A stretch of 64,000 nucleotides of DNA from Aphrocallistes beatrix (lineage: Eukaryota > Porifera > Hexactinellida > Sceptrulophora > Aphrocallistidae). Below are positions 11,256 to 22,523 of this stretch, one piece after another. The translations under genes and the position numbers were made by a program. The notes below the pieces were generated by a model. The model was not told where the DNA came from. It was given only the letters and a program-made list of their open reading frames with translations, and searched no databases. Where the stretch lies: positions 806,001 through 870,000 of the forward strand of contig OY725505.1 of assembly GCA_963281255.1 (NCBI GenBank), read 5' to 3'. The stretch's first letter is position 1; each line of letters begins with the position of its first letter.

Positions 11256-12211
11256 CATAGCCTACTCTAATAATGCCTCACAGTAAAATAACCAAGGATG
11301 CGGTAATAGCCGAATGGATTAATACACGATTAGCCTAAAATCGTTAACCATGTAGGATAAACATTAAAAATGTATCACCAGCATATATAAACATGGCATC
11401 AAAGTACATATATCCGTTGTCAAAATTACGATTAGTCATCATATCATTGCGCAACAGGTCATTTTAAGCACGATTTTGGCGATTTTCTAAGCTGTTTTAA
11501 GCCGACTTCTAAATGTTATTAAGGTAGAATTTTTGTGTAAAACTAAGATTAGTAATTAGTACGAGTTGATTTGAAAAATTTAGAATTTTTCAATGGAATG
11601 TTGTTACATTCCTACGTTGCTATGGTAGAGCATTTTGATCAGTTTGAGCCATATCCTGCAAACAGTAAGAACTAGGTCTTCAAATTTGATCGTATTTGAT
11701 AGGCAATTGGCTACTTCCTATTAGGTAATAATACAATTTAAACTTCTAAATTAACAGACTATAGAGTTATGCGACAATTTGGTGTTTTGGTCACATTCTT
11801 AAAATCAACCCATAACTCAAAACTCGTTGAATTTAGAATTTCAAGTTGTATTATCACCTAATAGGAAGTAGCCAATTGCCTATCAAACACGATCAAATTT
11901 GAAGATCTAGTTACTACAGTTTGCACGAAATGGCCCAAACTGACCAAAATGAAATAGGGTTAAATAACTTTAGGGTTAAAATACGAAAATCGCCAAAATC
12001 GTGCTTAAAATGACCTGTTGCGCAATGATACGATGACTAATCGAACTTTTTCCAATGGATATATGTACTTTGATACCATGTTTATATATACTGATAATAC
12101 ACTCTTAATGCCTATTCTACATGGTTAATCGTGTATTAATCCATTCGGCTACTACTTCATCCCTAGTCCATAATTTCCAGTCTACTGTGAAGCATTATTA
12201 GAGTAGGCTAT
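11256..12211. mobile_element. Palindromic foldback element, CATAGCC ends, copy 1
   Basis: Near-complete palindrome: CATAGCCTACTCTAATAATG at the left end is mirrored at the right, with arms of roughly 450 bp. The 8 bp GGTCTGTG precede it (11248-11255) and follow it (12212-12219). A second copy at 60864-61930 is flanked by a different 8-bp repeat. No coding potential. It lies 25 bp downstream of the FAM8A1-like stop codon and so probably in its 3' untranslated region. Confidence 0.85.
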
Positions 12212-12511
12212 GGTCTGTGTTATTTCACACTATCACTCTATTGTTGTAACAATGTGTGATTGATTAGAGTTATCAAATATTGGTTTAAGTCAAATTTGGT
12301 CGTATTACATATTAAACGTTATTGGAATGTTCTTGTTTGGTTATTTACAAAAATATCTCGGAAATTGTTTGTAATTAATCTATACTAGAGTAAATTAAAC
12401 TAAACATGGAGTAATATTCAATTAAAAGTTTAGTTTCACATTCAAGGAATGAAATCACAATTTATTCTAACAAAAGTATTAGCTTACAAATGAACAGAAC
12501 TAATTTATGGT

Positions 12512-12690
12512 GTTATGTGCATATTTTCACACCTTTATATACCTATTTTCGCACCATTTGATGAATTTTGAAAAAATATGCTAGAGAGTAGCTTCCAACG
12601 GTTGACATGGGGTTTTAGGGATATATATTTCGAATATTATTTTCAGAACAATATGATAAATTATTTGTTTACTTTTATTTGCATTAGATA
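12512..12690 (+). mobile_element. Helentron-like family A fragment (internal repeat)
   Basis: Contains the internal unit CTTCCAACGGTTGACATGGG followed by TTTCGAATAT and the GTTTAC-rich spacer seen repeated at 49.5-50.1 kb. Both element ends are missing. Confidence 0.6.
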
Positions 12691-12699
12691 CATTAAGCC

Positions 12700-13640
12700 A
12701 GATACTAATTAGTAGATCATCGAAAAGCTCACGTTCTAAATTTCCTAAACTAATACTACTACCTAACTCTACTGAATCGGCTTTCTATCCGGCCTTGTTA
12801 GACATTTGTTGGACACTTTTCAAGGTTGGAAAATCAAACTCAAGGGACAATAGGGTCTCTAGGAATTAGTTGTCGCTAAAATCTTCCGGCATAAATAACT
12901 GTTCATAGCTTCACGAAAATGTACATACAACATTATAAAATAATTTAATAACTTTAATGACTTACATTATGCAAGATCGCTAGTGATGGACAGATAAGGA
13001 ATTTAGCGAAAGAAGTAGAATGAAAATAGAATGAAATTAGAATAGATGAAAATATAAAGGCTGAATTAATGTAAGATAGTTGAAATGACAGTCAAGCCGA
13101 AATTCAAACATTACTATATACAAGGGGCATGGGATCTGCCTATGGCTATGATCACTTCAAGGAAGAGGGCCATTGAGATATAATATTTATTTATAGTACT
13201 AGCTGAATTGGGATACATACAAGCAATACATTTATGCTTAATTAACGACGGTAGGCTATCCTGGGCTAAGATCGCAAAAAGTAATAAAATTCGAATTTCA
13301 TTTTAATCCCTTATTTCTATCATACTAAAATAATAATCTAGATCTGATGTATATTTCCAAATTAAATGAATAAAAATCAATATTTTTGATTTTCAACCGA
13401 CCTACTGAATTAATCTCTCCATATAAATGCATCTTCAAAAATATTCACATAAGACATATAGTATTGTGTAGCAAATATTAGATAATGTAATTGAGTTAGA
13501 CATTAGTAATTTATACACGCAGTATACACATGAAAAGCAACCTTGACTACTAGAACTATATTGAAAGTTGTACGATTGAAAATACTACAAGTTGAAACCT
13601 CAAAATCCTTGCTATTTTTAGACATTCTTGTTAAGCTATT
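12700..13640. other. AT-rich spacer, nothing recognised
   Basis: No open frame, repeat end or conserved motif that I can support. It ends at a candidate splice acceptor (ttttactttttag) just before the first death-fold copy. Confidence 0.5.
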
Positions 13641-13649
13641 TTACTTTTT

Positions 13650-14262
13650 AGGGAAAAGTATAACATTCTACAGATGTGGATACAAGTGAAGCTGATTTGA
13701 TGGAAATATTAACCTTAGAAGAAGTCAAAAGAATAAAATATGCAATAGATCTCCCAGAAAGATATTTGAAATCTGAATTGAGCCAGTTGACTTTATTTTA
13801 AATGTTAATTTGTGGCAAAATTCTGATCCAGATGTATTTATATGGCACTAGAGCTTCTGAGTTCAGATCTTATCAAATATGCAAGGAACATTTCATATTT
13901 GAATAAATGTTCTCCTCAAAACGGTTCTAACACAATGCCTGAAATAAGAAGATTAGTCCATATTCTGATAAATGAAATTTCTATTCTCATTGGAAATTTA
14001 TTTTTTAAAAATACAACTAAAATGTAAAGGATTGATATGATATTTCCAAGATTTTGAACTTCTGTCTACTGAACAGATAATTACAAAGGATCCAGATGTA
14101 TTCAAACAGAGTCTAAGGAAAGTGAAGAAGCTAAATTTAGCCGAAAAGTTGGGCAAACTTCAAAATCAATTATCAAAGCTGGACGATCCTCAATTTTTGG
14201 AACTTTTCAAAATTGAGGCTTTTGAGAAAGCCAAACAACTGACAAAAAAACTGTTGTTCTGA
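13650..14262 (+). pseudogene. Broken tandem death-effector-like gene, copy 1
   Basis: After a plausible acceptor at 13649, frame pieces follow the layout of the intact paralogue at 15504. They are DLMEILTLEEVKRIKYAID (helices 1-2), FILNVNLWQNSDPDVFIWH, LELLSSDLIKYARNISYL, EIRRLVHILINEI (second domain start), and finally DPDVFKQSLRKVKKLNL plus a lysine-rich helix ending at TGA. At least three frame changes are required. One, at 13848-13852, is a CTAGA where TAG stops one frame while CTA-GAG continues the alignment; reading that C twice gives a segment of the same length as two paralogues. The final 70-codon piece (14051-14262) has no start codon. Probably a pseudogene. Confidence 0.6.
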
Positions 14263-14526
14263 GAAAGCAATCCTCTAAATACAATATACTATATTTAGCA
14301 TTCAAAGTGTATACTCAGGAACAGCCAGTTAAACTTTCAAAAACTTTACATCTTTTATTCTGTTACTATATTGTTGCTATTAACTGCATTTCTTTATTTA
14401 ACTACACACTATATACACTAATTTATTTGCTTTGAACATTTTACAATTATTAATTGAAGTAGTAGTATTAAGTTTGATTATCATAATACATCGAACTACT
14501 CAATTTATTGAAAACTCATAATATAG

Positions 14527-14603
14527 TAGAGTCAGTTATCCGAACGTGAAGACACCAAAGGGGGTTTCGGATGAGTGAAATGTTCGGATAATTGATGTTC
14601 TAC
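14527..14603. mobile_element. Very short pogo-like MITE
   Basis: TAGAGTCAGTTATCCGAAC and its imperfect reverse complement GTTCGGATAATTGATGTTCTA enclose about 40 bp. Same end family as the element at 29053-29343. Confidence 0.6.
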
Positions 14604-14642
14604 TATATATTCACATTGTTGTGTTCAGAGTCCGAAGATCAG

Positions 14643-14830
14643 AATCTAAATTTGAAATAACCTATATATGTCAGCCGTTGAGAACTCGCATCAAGCATAA
14701 AATAATTGTTTTGAAGGTGTAAAATGATATAGTACACATATTGAAAAACTCTTATTTACATTATTATTTTCAAAGTGCAAAAATCAGATTCTACACATTG
14801 AACTGTACTATATTAGCTAATGAGACACAT
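14643..14830 (+). repeat. Dispersed ~190-bp repeat (also 43710-43912)
   Basis: Shares with 43710-43912 the series 'gccgttgaaaactcgc', 'gaaggtgtgaaaat', 'ttactttcaaagtgcgaaaatc' and 'attagtcgttgaga'. No ends identified; it may be an internal segment of the nearby Helentron-like elements. Confidence 0.5.
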
Positions 14831-15503
14831 CGCTTCTAGTCTCCCTCTTCTCTAATAAATTAGGTGACAATTCTACACTCCAAGTTTTCCTGCATTGTTG
14901 CGAGTAATTGTTTTAGAGAGAAATATTTAAAAAGTTATAGAGTGCATAATATATTTGAAAGCGCAAAAATTATGTATCAAAGTTCAAAAATAGAATGGGC
15001 AATCATTTCTAACATGTATGTACTTTTTATTTATCGAAAGCTAAAAGTAGGCCTTCTTTAAATAATTGTTATATAAATAAAAAAACTTGCTTAATAAATT
15101 TTCAATTTTGACTCTTCATCTCATTGATTCAAAAGTCATTTTGTCCTTCTTTTTCTTCTTCGTCCTCTTCTATACTAGATTATAATATTCACAATTCCTC
15201 AACTCACAAACTACCAAACACTCAAGCAAGAATTGTATACTGTACCAACATAGCCTATAATTCACTGAGACAATTACAATATTGCATCCGACAACTGCAT
15301 CCTATACATTATATTGTACTAGCATACTGCAATGCTGCAATGTACTTATAGTAGTATAATCATGCAAAATACTGTAATAATGCAACAACTGATTTAGAGA
15401 GCTGCAATACTACTACAGTGTAAATCGGATTGCAAAGTACATTAAATGACTATATTTAACTTGAAACTCAACTCCTATATTACAGGCTAATTCAATTACA
15501 GAA

Positions 15504-16481
15504 ATGTATACATCGATTACAGGAACAGATCCAAACATAGCTAGCGGCACAAATCAAATATCAATTCCTTGCTTTTCAACGGATAATGTAGAATTTGAAA
15601 CTACAAATGAGGACAAATTAAAAATTCAAGAGGAGTCCATGTCTTTATCCAATGCTAAAAGATTAAAAGGAGATTCAGAAGAGGTTAGTATATGTTTACC
15701 TACATCGATTACCTAACTTGTAAATCGAAATCCTAGATATTTCTTTTGTTTATCTAAGTTAGTTAAGAATCGGCAAGTCATAGGGCTATTAAAATTGGTA
15801 TGTAAGTGCTACAGACTGATTGAGAGCCTAAAATTCCAAAATTACGTTATGCTAACAGCAACTCTAAGCATTTAATCCTTCTATTAGGTAAAATTCAAAG
15901 AAACCAAATCAAGCGGTATATATCTATATGACCTAGTTACAAGCTTAACTCCAGAAAATGTTAAAATAATACAAGGAGCGATCAATTTTCCAAGTGGATA
16001 TTCAGAAGATAACACACCTCTAAACTTTATTTTAAGAATCAACGAATGGAAAAATTATAAGAAGTATCCTTTCTTTGCTGCGTTATCCTCTGTTAATAGA
16101 AGCCTTGTACCTCTAGCAGAAAAAATTCCATTTCTAGCGAGTGATGCTACAAGTATGATCTCTGAAGATAGTGTAGAGCAGAAAATGATGTTATTAATAG
16201 ACGAACTCGTTGGTGAAATAACAGTAGACTGGTGGAGGCTTTTGTTGTTAAACCATGGATATACCGTTAAGGATAAGAACCACGCAGATATCTTCAAATT
16301 TTGCTTAAAAAATAAAGTAATTGAGAAGGATCTAAGTAACTTGAAGATTTGCTTCGAAGAAATTAGGAAGAATAATCTGGCTCTAAAGATGGAAGCATAT
16401 ACGACTTCATTCTCACAATTAAGTCCCTCAGATTTCTCAAAAAAGTTCAATGAAGCTTTGGATAAAATAAAAGAGAACTGA
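15504..16481 (+). CDS. Tandem death-effector-like domain protein (two exons)
   Basis: Exon 1 15504-15683 ends GAAGAG before gttagt; exon 2 15888-16481 follows ttctattag; the join is in phase 0 and gives about 257 residues. After a polar 60-residue head come two six-helix death-fold-like units. The first has LYDLVTSLTPENVKIIQG, FILRINEWKNY and SLVPLAEKIPFL. The second has LIDELVGEITVDWWRLLLL, ADIFKFCLKNKVIEKDLSNL and KICFEEIRKNNLALKM. The second resembles the caspase-8/FADD death-effector pattern (DIF, then VI, then L-x-x-L-K, then the I-R/N-x-x-L helix). DED proteins assemble apoptotic or immune signalling complexes; no caspase or other effector domain is attached, so an adaptor or inhibitor role is only a suggestion. 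The start may lie further upstream, because acceptor-like CAG occurs at 15485. It is the only unbroken member of a five-copy cluster. Confidence 0.65.
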
Positions 16482-16719
16482 CGTCATAATAAATGACAGC
16501 TAATACCGCGCGATGTAATACAGTCATAAGTTCAATAGCTAGCAATTATGCAAAGATACGCTGAAGCATATTTTTGTTGTTGTTTTTTATAAATATATTA
16601 TATTTTTATATCTTGGCTGTAGATACGTTAAATTTTTACAGTAAAGCTTTTTAGACCATATGGTATATATGTTAGACCATGATATACATTCGTTTATTAT
16701 GAACTAACCTCCTGGCCCC

Positions 16720-16830
16720 AATTTAATTTTTTAGATAGGATTATTGAATCAATTTCGCTTAATATGAAGTATCTCTATTATGAACATATTTTTTGGTCCC
16801 CTGGTGGTTCACAATAAGCGACCCTGACTG
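16720..16830. mobile_element. pogo-like element fragment
   Basis: Ends ...GGTTCACAATAAGCGACCCTGACTG followed by TA. Reversed, this is a CAGTCAGGGTCGC terminus; the other end is missing. Confidence 0.4.
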
Positions 16831-16844
16831 TATATAGGATCTAT

Positions 16845-17285
16845 TTTCAATGATTTAAAAAGATTTTTCGAGTCTAAAACCTGGAACTGTGTTTCGTATG
16901 GCAAGTTTGGTAGAGAATAATGCGTCCTGGCACGCAGCGAAAATTGAGATTCAGGGCCCACGGCTTTTCAAATGAGTCTTCAATTTCTAGGAAAAATTAG
17001 CCGTCACAATTTCCTCGAACACTCAAAATTTGTGGAAATATAATTCCATGGTAAATGAAAGATATCTGGTGCTAAATTGTCATGGAACATCAATAATCAA
17101 GACATTTTACAGAAACAGTGAGCCCTGATTCGCGATTTTCGCTGCGTGCCAGGACACAATTTTTCTTAACAAAACTCGCCCTACAAAATACAGGTCTAGG
17201 TGTTAGACTCGAAAACCTTTTAAAATCATTGAAAATATTTGAATTACAATGTCTAAAGAGCATAATAACTAAGATTCTTTGAGTA
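16845..17285. mobile_element. Truncated relative of the 4027-4796 mariner-like element
   Basis: Two inverted arms match the inner arms of the element at 4.0 kb, including 'gtcctggcacgcagcgaaaat' and its mirror near 17140, plus 'cataataactaagattctttgagt' at the right. The CAGGGTGACC termini are missing. Confidence 0.65.
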
Positions 17286-17469
17286 TAAACCGGTCGACCG
17301 GTCGATAATTTTTTGCACGAGTATAGCGGAGTACTTCCGAACCAATGACCCTGGAGTTGATAGTCCTCTTGCACACTTCCATTCCCGATTCCTGAGTCTT
17401 GACTCTTTGAAAAGGATAACCAGCATTTGAAACCTGTCACTAATACCGAGCAGTCAGTCTGGGGGCGCT

Positions 17470-18066
17470 GCATTAGTGCGAATTTGGAGAGTAGGCATTA
17501 GTTCTACTCGATTTAAGGAGAGTTGGCATTAGTTCTACTGAGTTTCAGAGAGTTGGCATTAGTTCTACTCGAGTTTTAGAGAGTTGGCATTAGTTCTACT
17601 CGATTTTTTAGAGAGTTGGCATTAGTTCTACTCGATTTTTTAGAGAGTTGGCATTAGTTCTACTCGATTTTTTAGAGAGTTGGCATTAGTTCTACTCTAC
17701 TTTTGAGAGGGTTGTCATTAGTTCTACTCGCGTTTTGGAGGGTTGGGATTAGTTTTACTCTATTTTCTAGAGAGTAGACATTCGTTAACGGAAATATGGT
17801 TGCGGAGAAAATAATCGCAGAAAGTGAAAGTAGGCATTTTAAGTTTGAAACAATGTCAAATTGGCCGTGAAAGTGGCATTTTAATTTCGTGAGGTTTGGA
17901 AGCATAACAATGAGTAAAAATCAAGAATTGATCATTTAGAACTAATGCCAACTCTCCCAAAATTCGAGTAGAACTAATAACAACCCTCTCAAAAGTAGAG
18001 TAGAACTAATGCCAACTCTCCATAAATCGAGTAGAACTAATGCCAACTCTAGAAATTCGCACTAAT
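17470..18066. mobile_element. Foldback element with 37-bp tandem subrepeats
   Basis: Left half: about eight tandem copies of a 37-bp unit built on GAGAGTTGGCATTAGTTCTA. Right half: about four inverted copies with CTAATGCCAACTCTC. Terminal CATTAGTGCGAATTT is mirrored at the right end, with TGCA on both outer sides. Related direct units occur at 36180-36290. The minus-strand frame at 17672-17905 is a repeat translation. Confidence 0.75.
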
Positions 18067-18084
18067 GCATGCACCTCGTCAGTC

Positions 18085-18340
18085 TCTGTTAAGCAGAAGG
18101 TCTCATACAGCACAAACCTTCCCTCTATATACATACAGTGCTAGCAGTTCTGTAGCACAGCCAATCCACTGTGTTGCATCCACCTCACTCAGCATCTGCA
18201 CAAGAAGGAGAGATCGCAGTGAAGGAGAGAGTCAGTTTCAGTTTCTGGGAGAGATACATAATAGAGCTAATGATGTAAATATTAACAAACATTATATACA
18301 TACATTAAAATGGAGATACAAATACAGAATAACATCGAGT
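18085..18340 (+). repeat. Dispersed repeat of unknown type (second copy 24758-25045)
   Basis: Both copies carry 'ctgtagcacagccaatccac', then 'catccacctcactcagcatctg', a GA-rich stretch and finally 'attaacaaacatt...aaaatggagatacaaat'. The short frames in both come from this repeat. No terminal structure seen. Confidence 0.6.
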
Positions 18341-18354
18341 ATTTCCCCCATGAA

Positions 18355-18749
18355 CAGTGGCGTAGCCAAGATTTAATTGGTGGTGATGCGCTGGAGTGGA
18401 TTGTCACATTGAAATAATGAATATATTGAATGTGATAATCATTCACAAGCCTTTCAACGTTCCAATCTCATTAGAATATACAATTTATGAGACGTAATGA
18501 TCGCTTCACGTCACATTAACCACTTTTTTAGAACAAATTAAATCCAAATTATGGAAAAACGCTCAATTTACTCTTAAAATGTTCAAAGTATTGGTCTCAA
18601 AAAATAGTCGATCGGCTTGGAAAAATATTGTTAATACAAAATGCTAGATCTCACTACAGAACCTTTCAATTCTCATGATTTGTATCATAGCAATAGGCTA
18701 TCAACTCCGATGCACAGCACTATTTACCTACCAGCTTGGCTATCCTCTG
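18355..18749. mobile_element. Possible hAT MITE
   Basis: CAGTGGCGTAGCCAAG at the left and CTTGGCTATCCTCTG at the right are imperfect inverted ends of hAT type. The flanking 8 bp do not match, so it is only a candidate. A similar single end (CAGAGGCGTAGCCAGGG) sits at 52663. Confidence 0.4.
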
Positions 18750-18868
18750 CGTATGGGTGACCGAAACACTTATTCATCATGAATAATGACATCATTGTCA
18801 ACTTTTATCATTCAGAATTTTTGCATTTAATCAACGGTTTGGGTAATATTAATACCAATAGCCCTATT

Positions 18869-19347
18869 GCGTAGATCCGTGAGATCCTTATACTACATAA
18901 CCATGGATGGCTTTGTAGCGTAGAATTCTGAGATTATCCGTAGAATCGTGAGATTTTGTTTTACTTACTCAAACAACCTTGTGGTTTAACCGGTTTCATC
19001 ATAACTTGATAACTATCGCCACTAAATAGTGTCACGCGACACAATTTGATGGTACTCGACACAATTTCAATTTACTTGGTATAACCCCATATGGAACATG
19101 GATAAATCTTATTTTGCTTTTATGGTCCATATGGGGGTTTATCATAGTAAATTGTGTCGCGTGCCACAATTTGGTGGTGATAGTTATCAAGTTACGATGA
19201 AACCAATTGAACCATAAGGCGATTTGAATAAGCGAAACAAAATCTCACGATTCTACGGATAATCTCAGAATTCTACGCTACAAAACCATTCATGGTTATG
19301 TAGTATAAGAATCTCATGGATCTACGATCTCACTGTATCTACGCAAC
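18869..19347. mobile_element. Palindromic MITE with ~230-bp arms, 9-bp direct repeat
   Basis: Arms begin GCGTAGATCCGTGAGATCC on the left and mirror this at the right end, meeting near 19090-19110. AGCCCTATT flanks both sides (18860-18868 and 19348-19356). A 9-bp duplication would suit a Mutator-like element; the right end carries a few extra bases, so the exact ends are uncertain. Confidence 0.7.
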
Positions 19348-19599
19348 AGCCCTATTAAATCACATTACAATAGAACCTCGTTAATACGAATACCAGGGGA
19401 CGGTCGAAATTTGTTCGTATTAACTATATATATAGTATATATTTCAGACTATAGCTATTTGCAGTCTAAGCAATAAGCTACGCCATCTTGCTTGTTGTTT
19501 AAACTTCAAGCAGCATAAATCGAAAAAAACGTATCAGCAAGATATCTTGAATATAAAGATTGACCAAGAGAACAACTACAAGATGCGCTCAAATTTTCT

Positions 19600-20065
19600 T
19601 CTCAATTATCAGAGTGTACGACACCAAGGATTTCCTTCTAGAGATAGATACATGGGAAAGATACAAATATCTTATCACAGCTTGACAGTTAAAGTTTGTA
19701 CATGATAGGCAATACTTTATCTATCTACTTAGCTAAGAAGATTCCTTTACTAATAAATAATAATTCATTGACTGAAAGAAAAGTTTCATGAAAATAAACT
19801 GAGAATGAAAAATTACAATTAGATGTATTCTTGAAAGCTTTAAAGTGATTGAAACTATCACTTGCCACTTTAGCCAAGAAAAAACTTATTTAACAGCACA
19901 CACATTGAAGAAACAGACGAGACAAGGAAAGATATTCAGAAGTTTGTAGCGATCCTTAGAGACGGAATTACCAAAAAGGAATGGAAATCATTCAAAAACC
20001 CTATAGGTATGTATCATATTGAAGAAACATTGGATTTCAAAAACTTCCTGAGTACTGCATTCAGA
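19600..20065 (+). pseudogene. Broken death-effector-like gene, copy 3
   Basis: KDFLLEIDTWERYKYLITA near 19630 aligns with NFILRINEWKNYKKYPFFA of the intact gene. FVAILRDGITKKEWKSFKN and DFKNFLSTAF near 19950-20060 occupy the second domain. Several stops and frame changes lie between. Confidence 0.5.
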
Positions 20066-20499
20066 TAACCGTTATTCAAAGAACTTCAATATTTTAATAA
20101 AAAATGTCGAGAGAAATGATTTAGCACAAAATATAATAAATTATCACAGAAATTTTCGCTCTTATAACTGATGACCAAATTTTCAACTTACAAAATAAGT
20201 ATATTTCAAGAGCTTCCCATAACTTGGGGTCCGACAATTCGCAACACGACAATTCGCAACAGACAACTCACAACACCGACAATTCTCAGACTCATAATAA
20301 TCAAACGATGCCGTCTACCCGACGTGAAGTCTGTATGATGCTGTGAAGTGAAAGTAAGCATCAAGAGAAAATATCGTCTAATTCTCTTTAAAAATTGACT
20401 GTCAAACTCAGACTGATATTGTACTATTATTTATAACACTATCAAGACACGCAATTACCTAAATAAGAGACGCTAAATGCCCGCAAATCGCGCAGGACA

Positions 20500-20800
20500 T
20501 CCAAGCAAAGGTTTCCTGCTTCAGTTACTGACAAAAGTATGAAAGTCCTGCTAAATTCATCTTAAACGTAAACTCGTGGAAGGGATACAATCCAGAATTA
20601 TTTTTAGAAGCACCGAAGCTTGTGAATTCCACACTCGTGCCAAAAGCTGAAAATATATCATTCGTAACGACTCCTCTTCCATTTTTCTATTTGAAGCATC
20701 AGATGAAGTTAGCAGAGGAATGTCTAGACTCTGGAGAGATTACATTTCCAGCACAGAATGGAACAGATATTCAAAATCAATGGATGTGAATTGAGTGAAG
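20500..20800 (+). pseudogene. Broken death-effector-like gene, copy 4 (first domain)
   Basis: KFILNVNSWKGYNPELFLEA and NSTLVPKAENISFV follow without gap and match the first domain of copies 1 and 2, including the conserved tryptophan and the LVP...A/E-x-I-x-F end. No second domain in frame. Confidence 0.55.
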
Positions 20801-20879
20801 AATTGGACTTTCTGAAATTATCGTTAAACTTGTAATTAGGTGAAATACAAGTGAACAAGATGAGGTAGAAATCTACACG

Positions 20880-22120
20880 AGCTAGTTGAATGCTTAACTC
20901 CGGAAGATGTAATACAAAGAGAAATCTAGTATATTCCAAGCAGATTATCAGAAAATAAACACCTCTAAACTTTGGGAGACAAAGAATGGAAAATTTTTAA
21001 AAAATCCTCTCTTTGAGTCGTTATTCTCTGTCAAATGAATCTTGTACCTCTAGCAGAAAAATTGCATTTCCAGCAAGTGAAACTATGATTCCTGAAGATA
21101 GTGTAGAGCAAAAATGATCGTATTTATCGATTACTAAGTAATGAACTGAACACCGACTGGTGGAGATTTCTGTTAACAAACCATGGATATTCAATTAAAG
21201 ATGTGAACCAACAGATATCTCCAAATTTTGGCTAAAGAATGAAGTGATTGAGAAGATTCTAAAAATGTTGAAGACTTGCTTGGAGGAAATTAAGAGGTAC
21301 GACATGGCACATAATATGAAAACCTACGGAAATTCATTCTCACAACTAAGCGGGATACCGACATTTCGTTACTGACATTTGGTTACTAAGACTTTTCGTT
21401 ATACAACAATTTGTTAAACGACGGTTCACTACTAATTTGATTGGTCAATTGTAGACACTTGAATGTTAGTGTTATAATCATATTGTATCCGCCACAGCTA
21501 AATAATGATATTTTTGAAACTTTATCATGATCGAAATAAATCCCGGCGCATTTGTGAGATGTCTGCATGCCGACTGTATGATCAAGTTTAATTCAAACTT
21601 GGGTATCTTTATGATATTTTTGAATCGTGATTGCTTCATATTTTCCACTACACGGCTACACCTGTCATAGCAGAAAATACTACTAGACAGCCATTTAGGC
21701 TGTCAAGTCGACAAGAGTAGGATATATGATGATTGAGGAAGGATGTATTTATGGACAATAGAGGAGAGCAGGGTGATACATAGCAGTGCGAGCAAAGAAG
21801 GGTGCAAAGCTATAATTCATACGGAGCGTATGCAGATCCATAAAGCAATCATAGCTCACTATTCAGTGTCAGTGAGAGCGAGTACTTACAACTTGGGCAC
21901 AGCCTCCTACCCTGGAGGAGCTCACCTTTCCCTCGAACTGTAGAATCATTTACAACATCATAGCTAATTAAATTACATAGTAAATGTCGTGTAACGAAAT
22001 GTCTGTAACGAATTGATCTGATTGAAGTGTCGGTAGTATCCCCAACTAAGCACCTCAGATGTATCAAAAATGTTCTTGAAGCTTTGGAGAGGATAGAAGA
22101 GAACTGATGTAATCATAAAT
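20880..22120 (+). pseudogene. Broken death-effector-like gene, copy 5, split by a transposon
   Basis: Nucleotide-level copy of exon 2 of the 15504 gene: 'gcttaactccggaagatgt', 'cttgtacctctagcagaaaaat', 'ctgaagatagtgtagagc' and 'ccatggatattcaattaaag' are nearly identical but carry many single-base gaps. The 3' end resumes after the insertion as 'gaagctttggagaggatag' and extends past the stop into shared 3' flank. Clearly the youngest duplicate of the living gene. Confidence 0.85.
21352..22042. mobile_element. GGGATAC foldback element, 9-bp TSD, inside death-fold pseudogene
   Basis: Left end GGGATACCGACATTTCGTTAC, right end the mirror ...GGTAGTATCCC. CAACTAAGC occurs at 21343-21351 and again at 22043-22051, a perfect 9-bp target duplication confirmed by the uninterrupted paralogue. 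Repeats of 'CATTTCGTTAC' occupy the arms. Short frames inside show no known transposase. Same family as 41054-41428. Confidence 0.85.
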
Positions 22121-22523
22121 TGGATAGCTAAAGGCACAGTAATGCAATTCAATTATAAGTTCAATAGCTAGTACTTGTGCTGGCGCAATTTTTGCATTTA
22201 TAAATACATCTCTGCTGGGCTCTTTGGGTATTGGATATGCTCAAATAGTATCCGGCACTAGAATAATCGTTCCCCAAAGAGATCACTAATTTTTCATGTT
22301 ATCGAAAGTCCCCTCTCTCCCCCCTCCGTGAAAAAACACCCCACCATTGATATTTTGGGCATTTCTTTATGCTAGTAAGCGTACAATTTTACCTCCTCCC
22401 CAATTATAGTGAAACATCCATAGTGGGTGGGGGCTATTCCACAGGAGTCATTCTTTACGTAGCAGAACTAGGTTGGAAGATATATAAAATGAATCGAGAT
22501 AAGTAAGAAAGTAAACTCAATAA

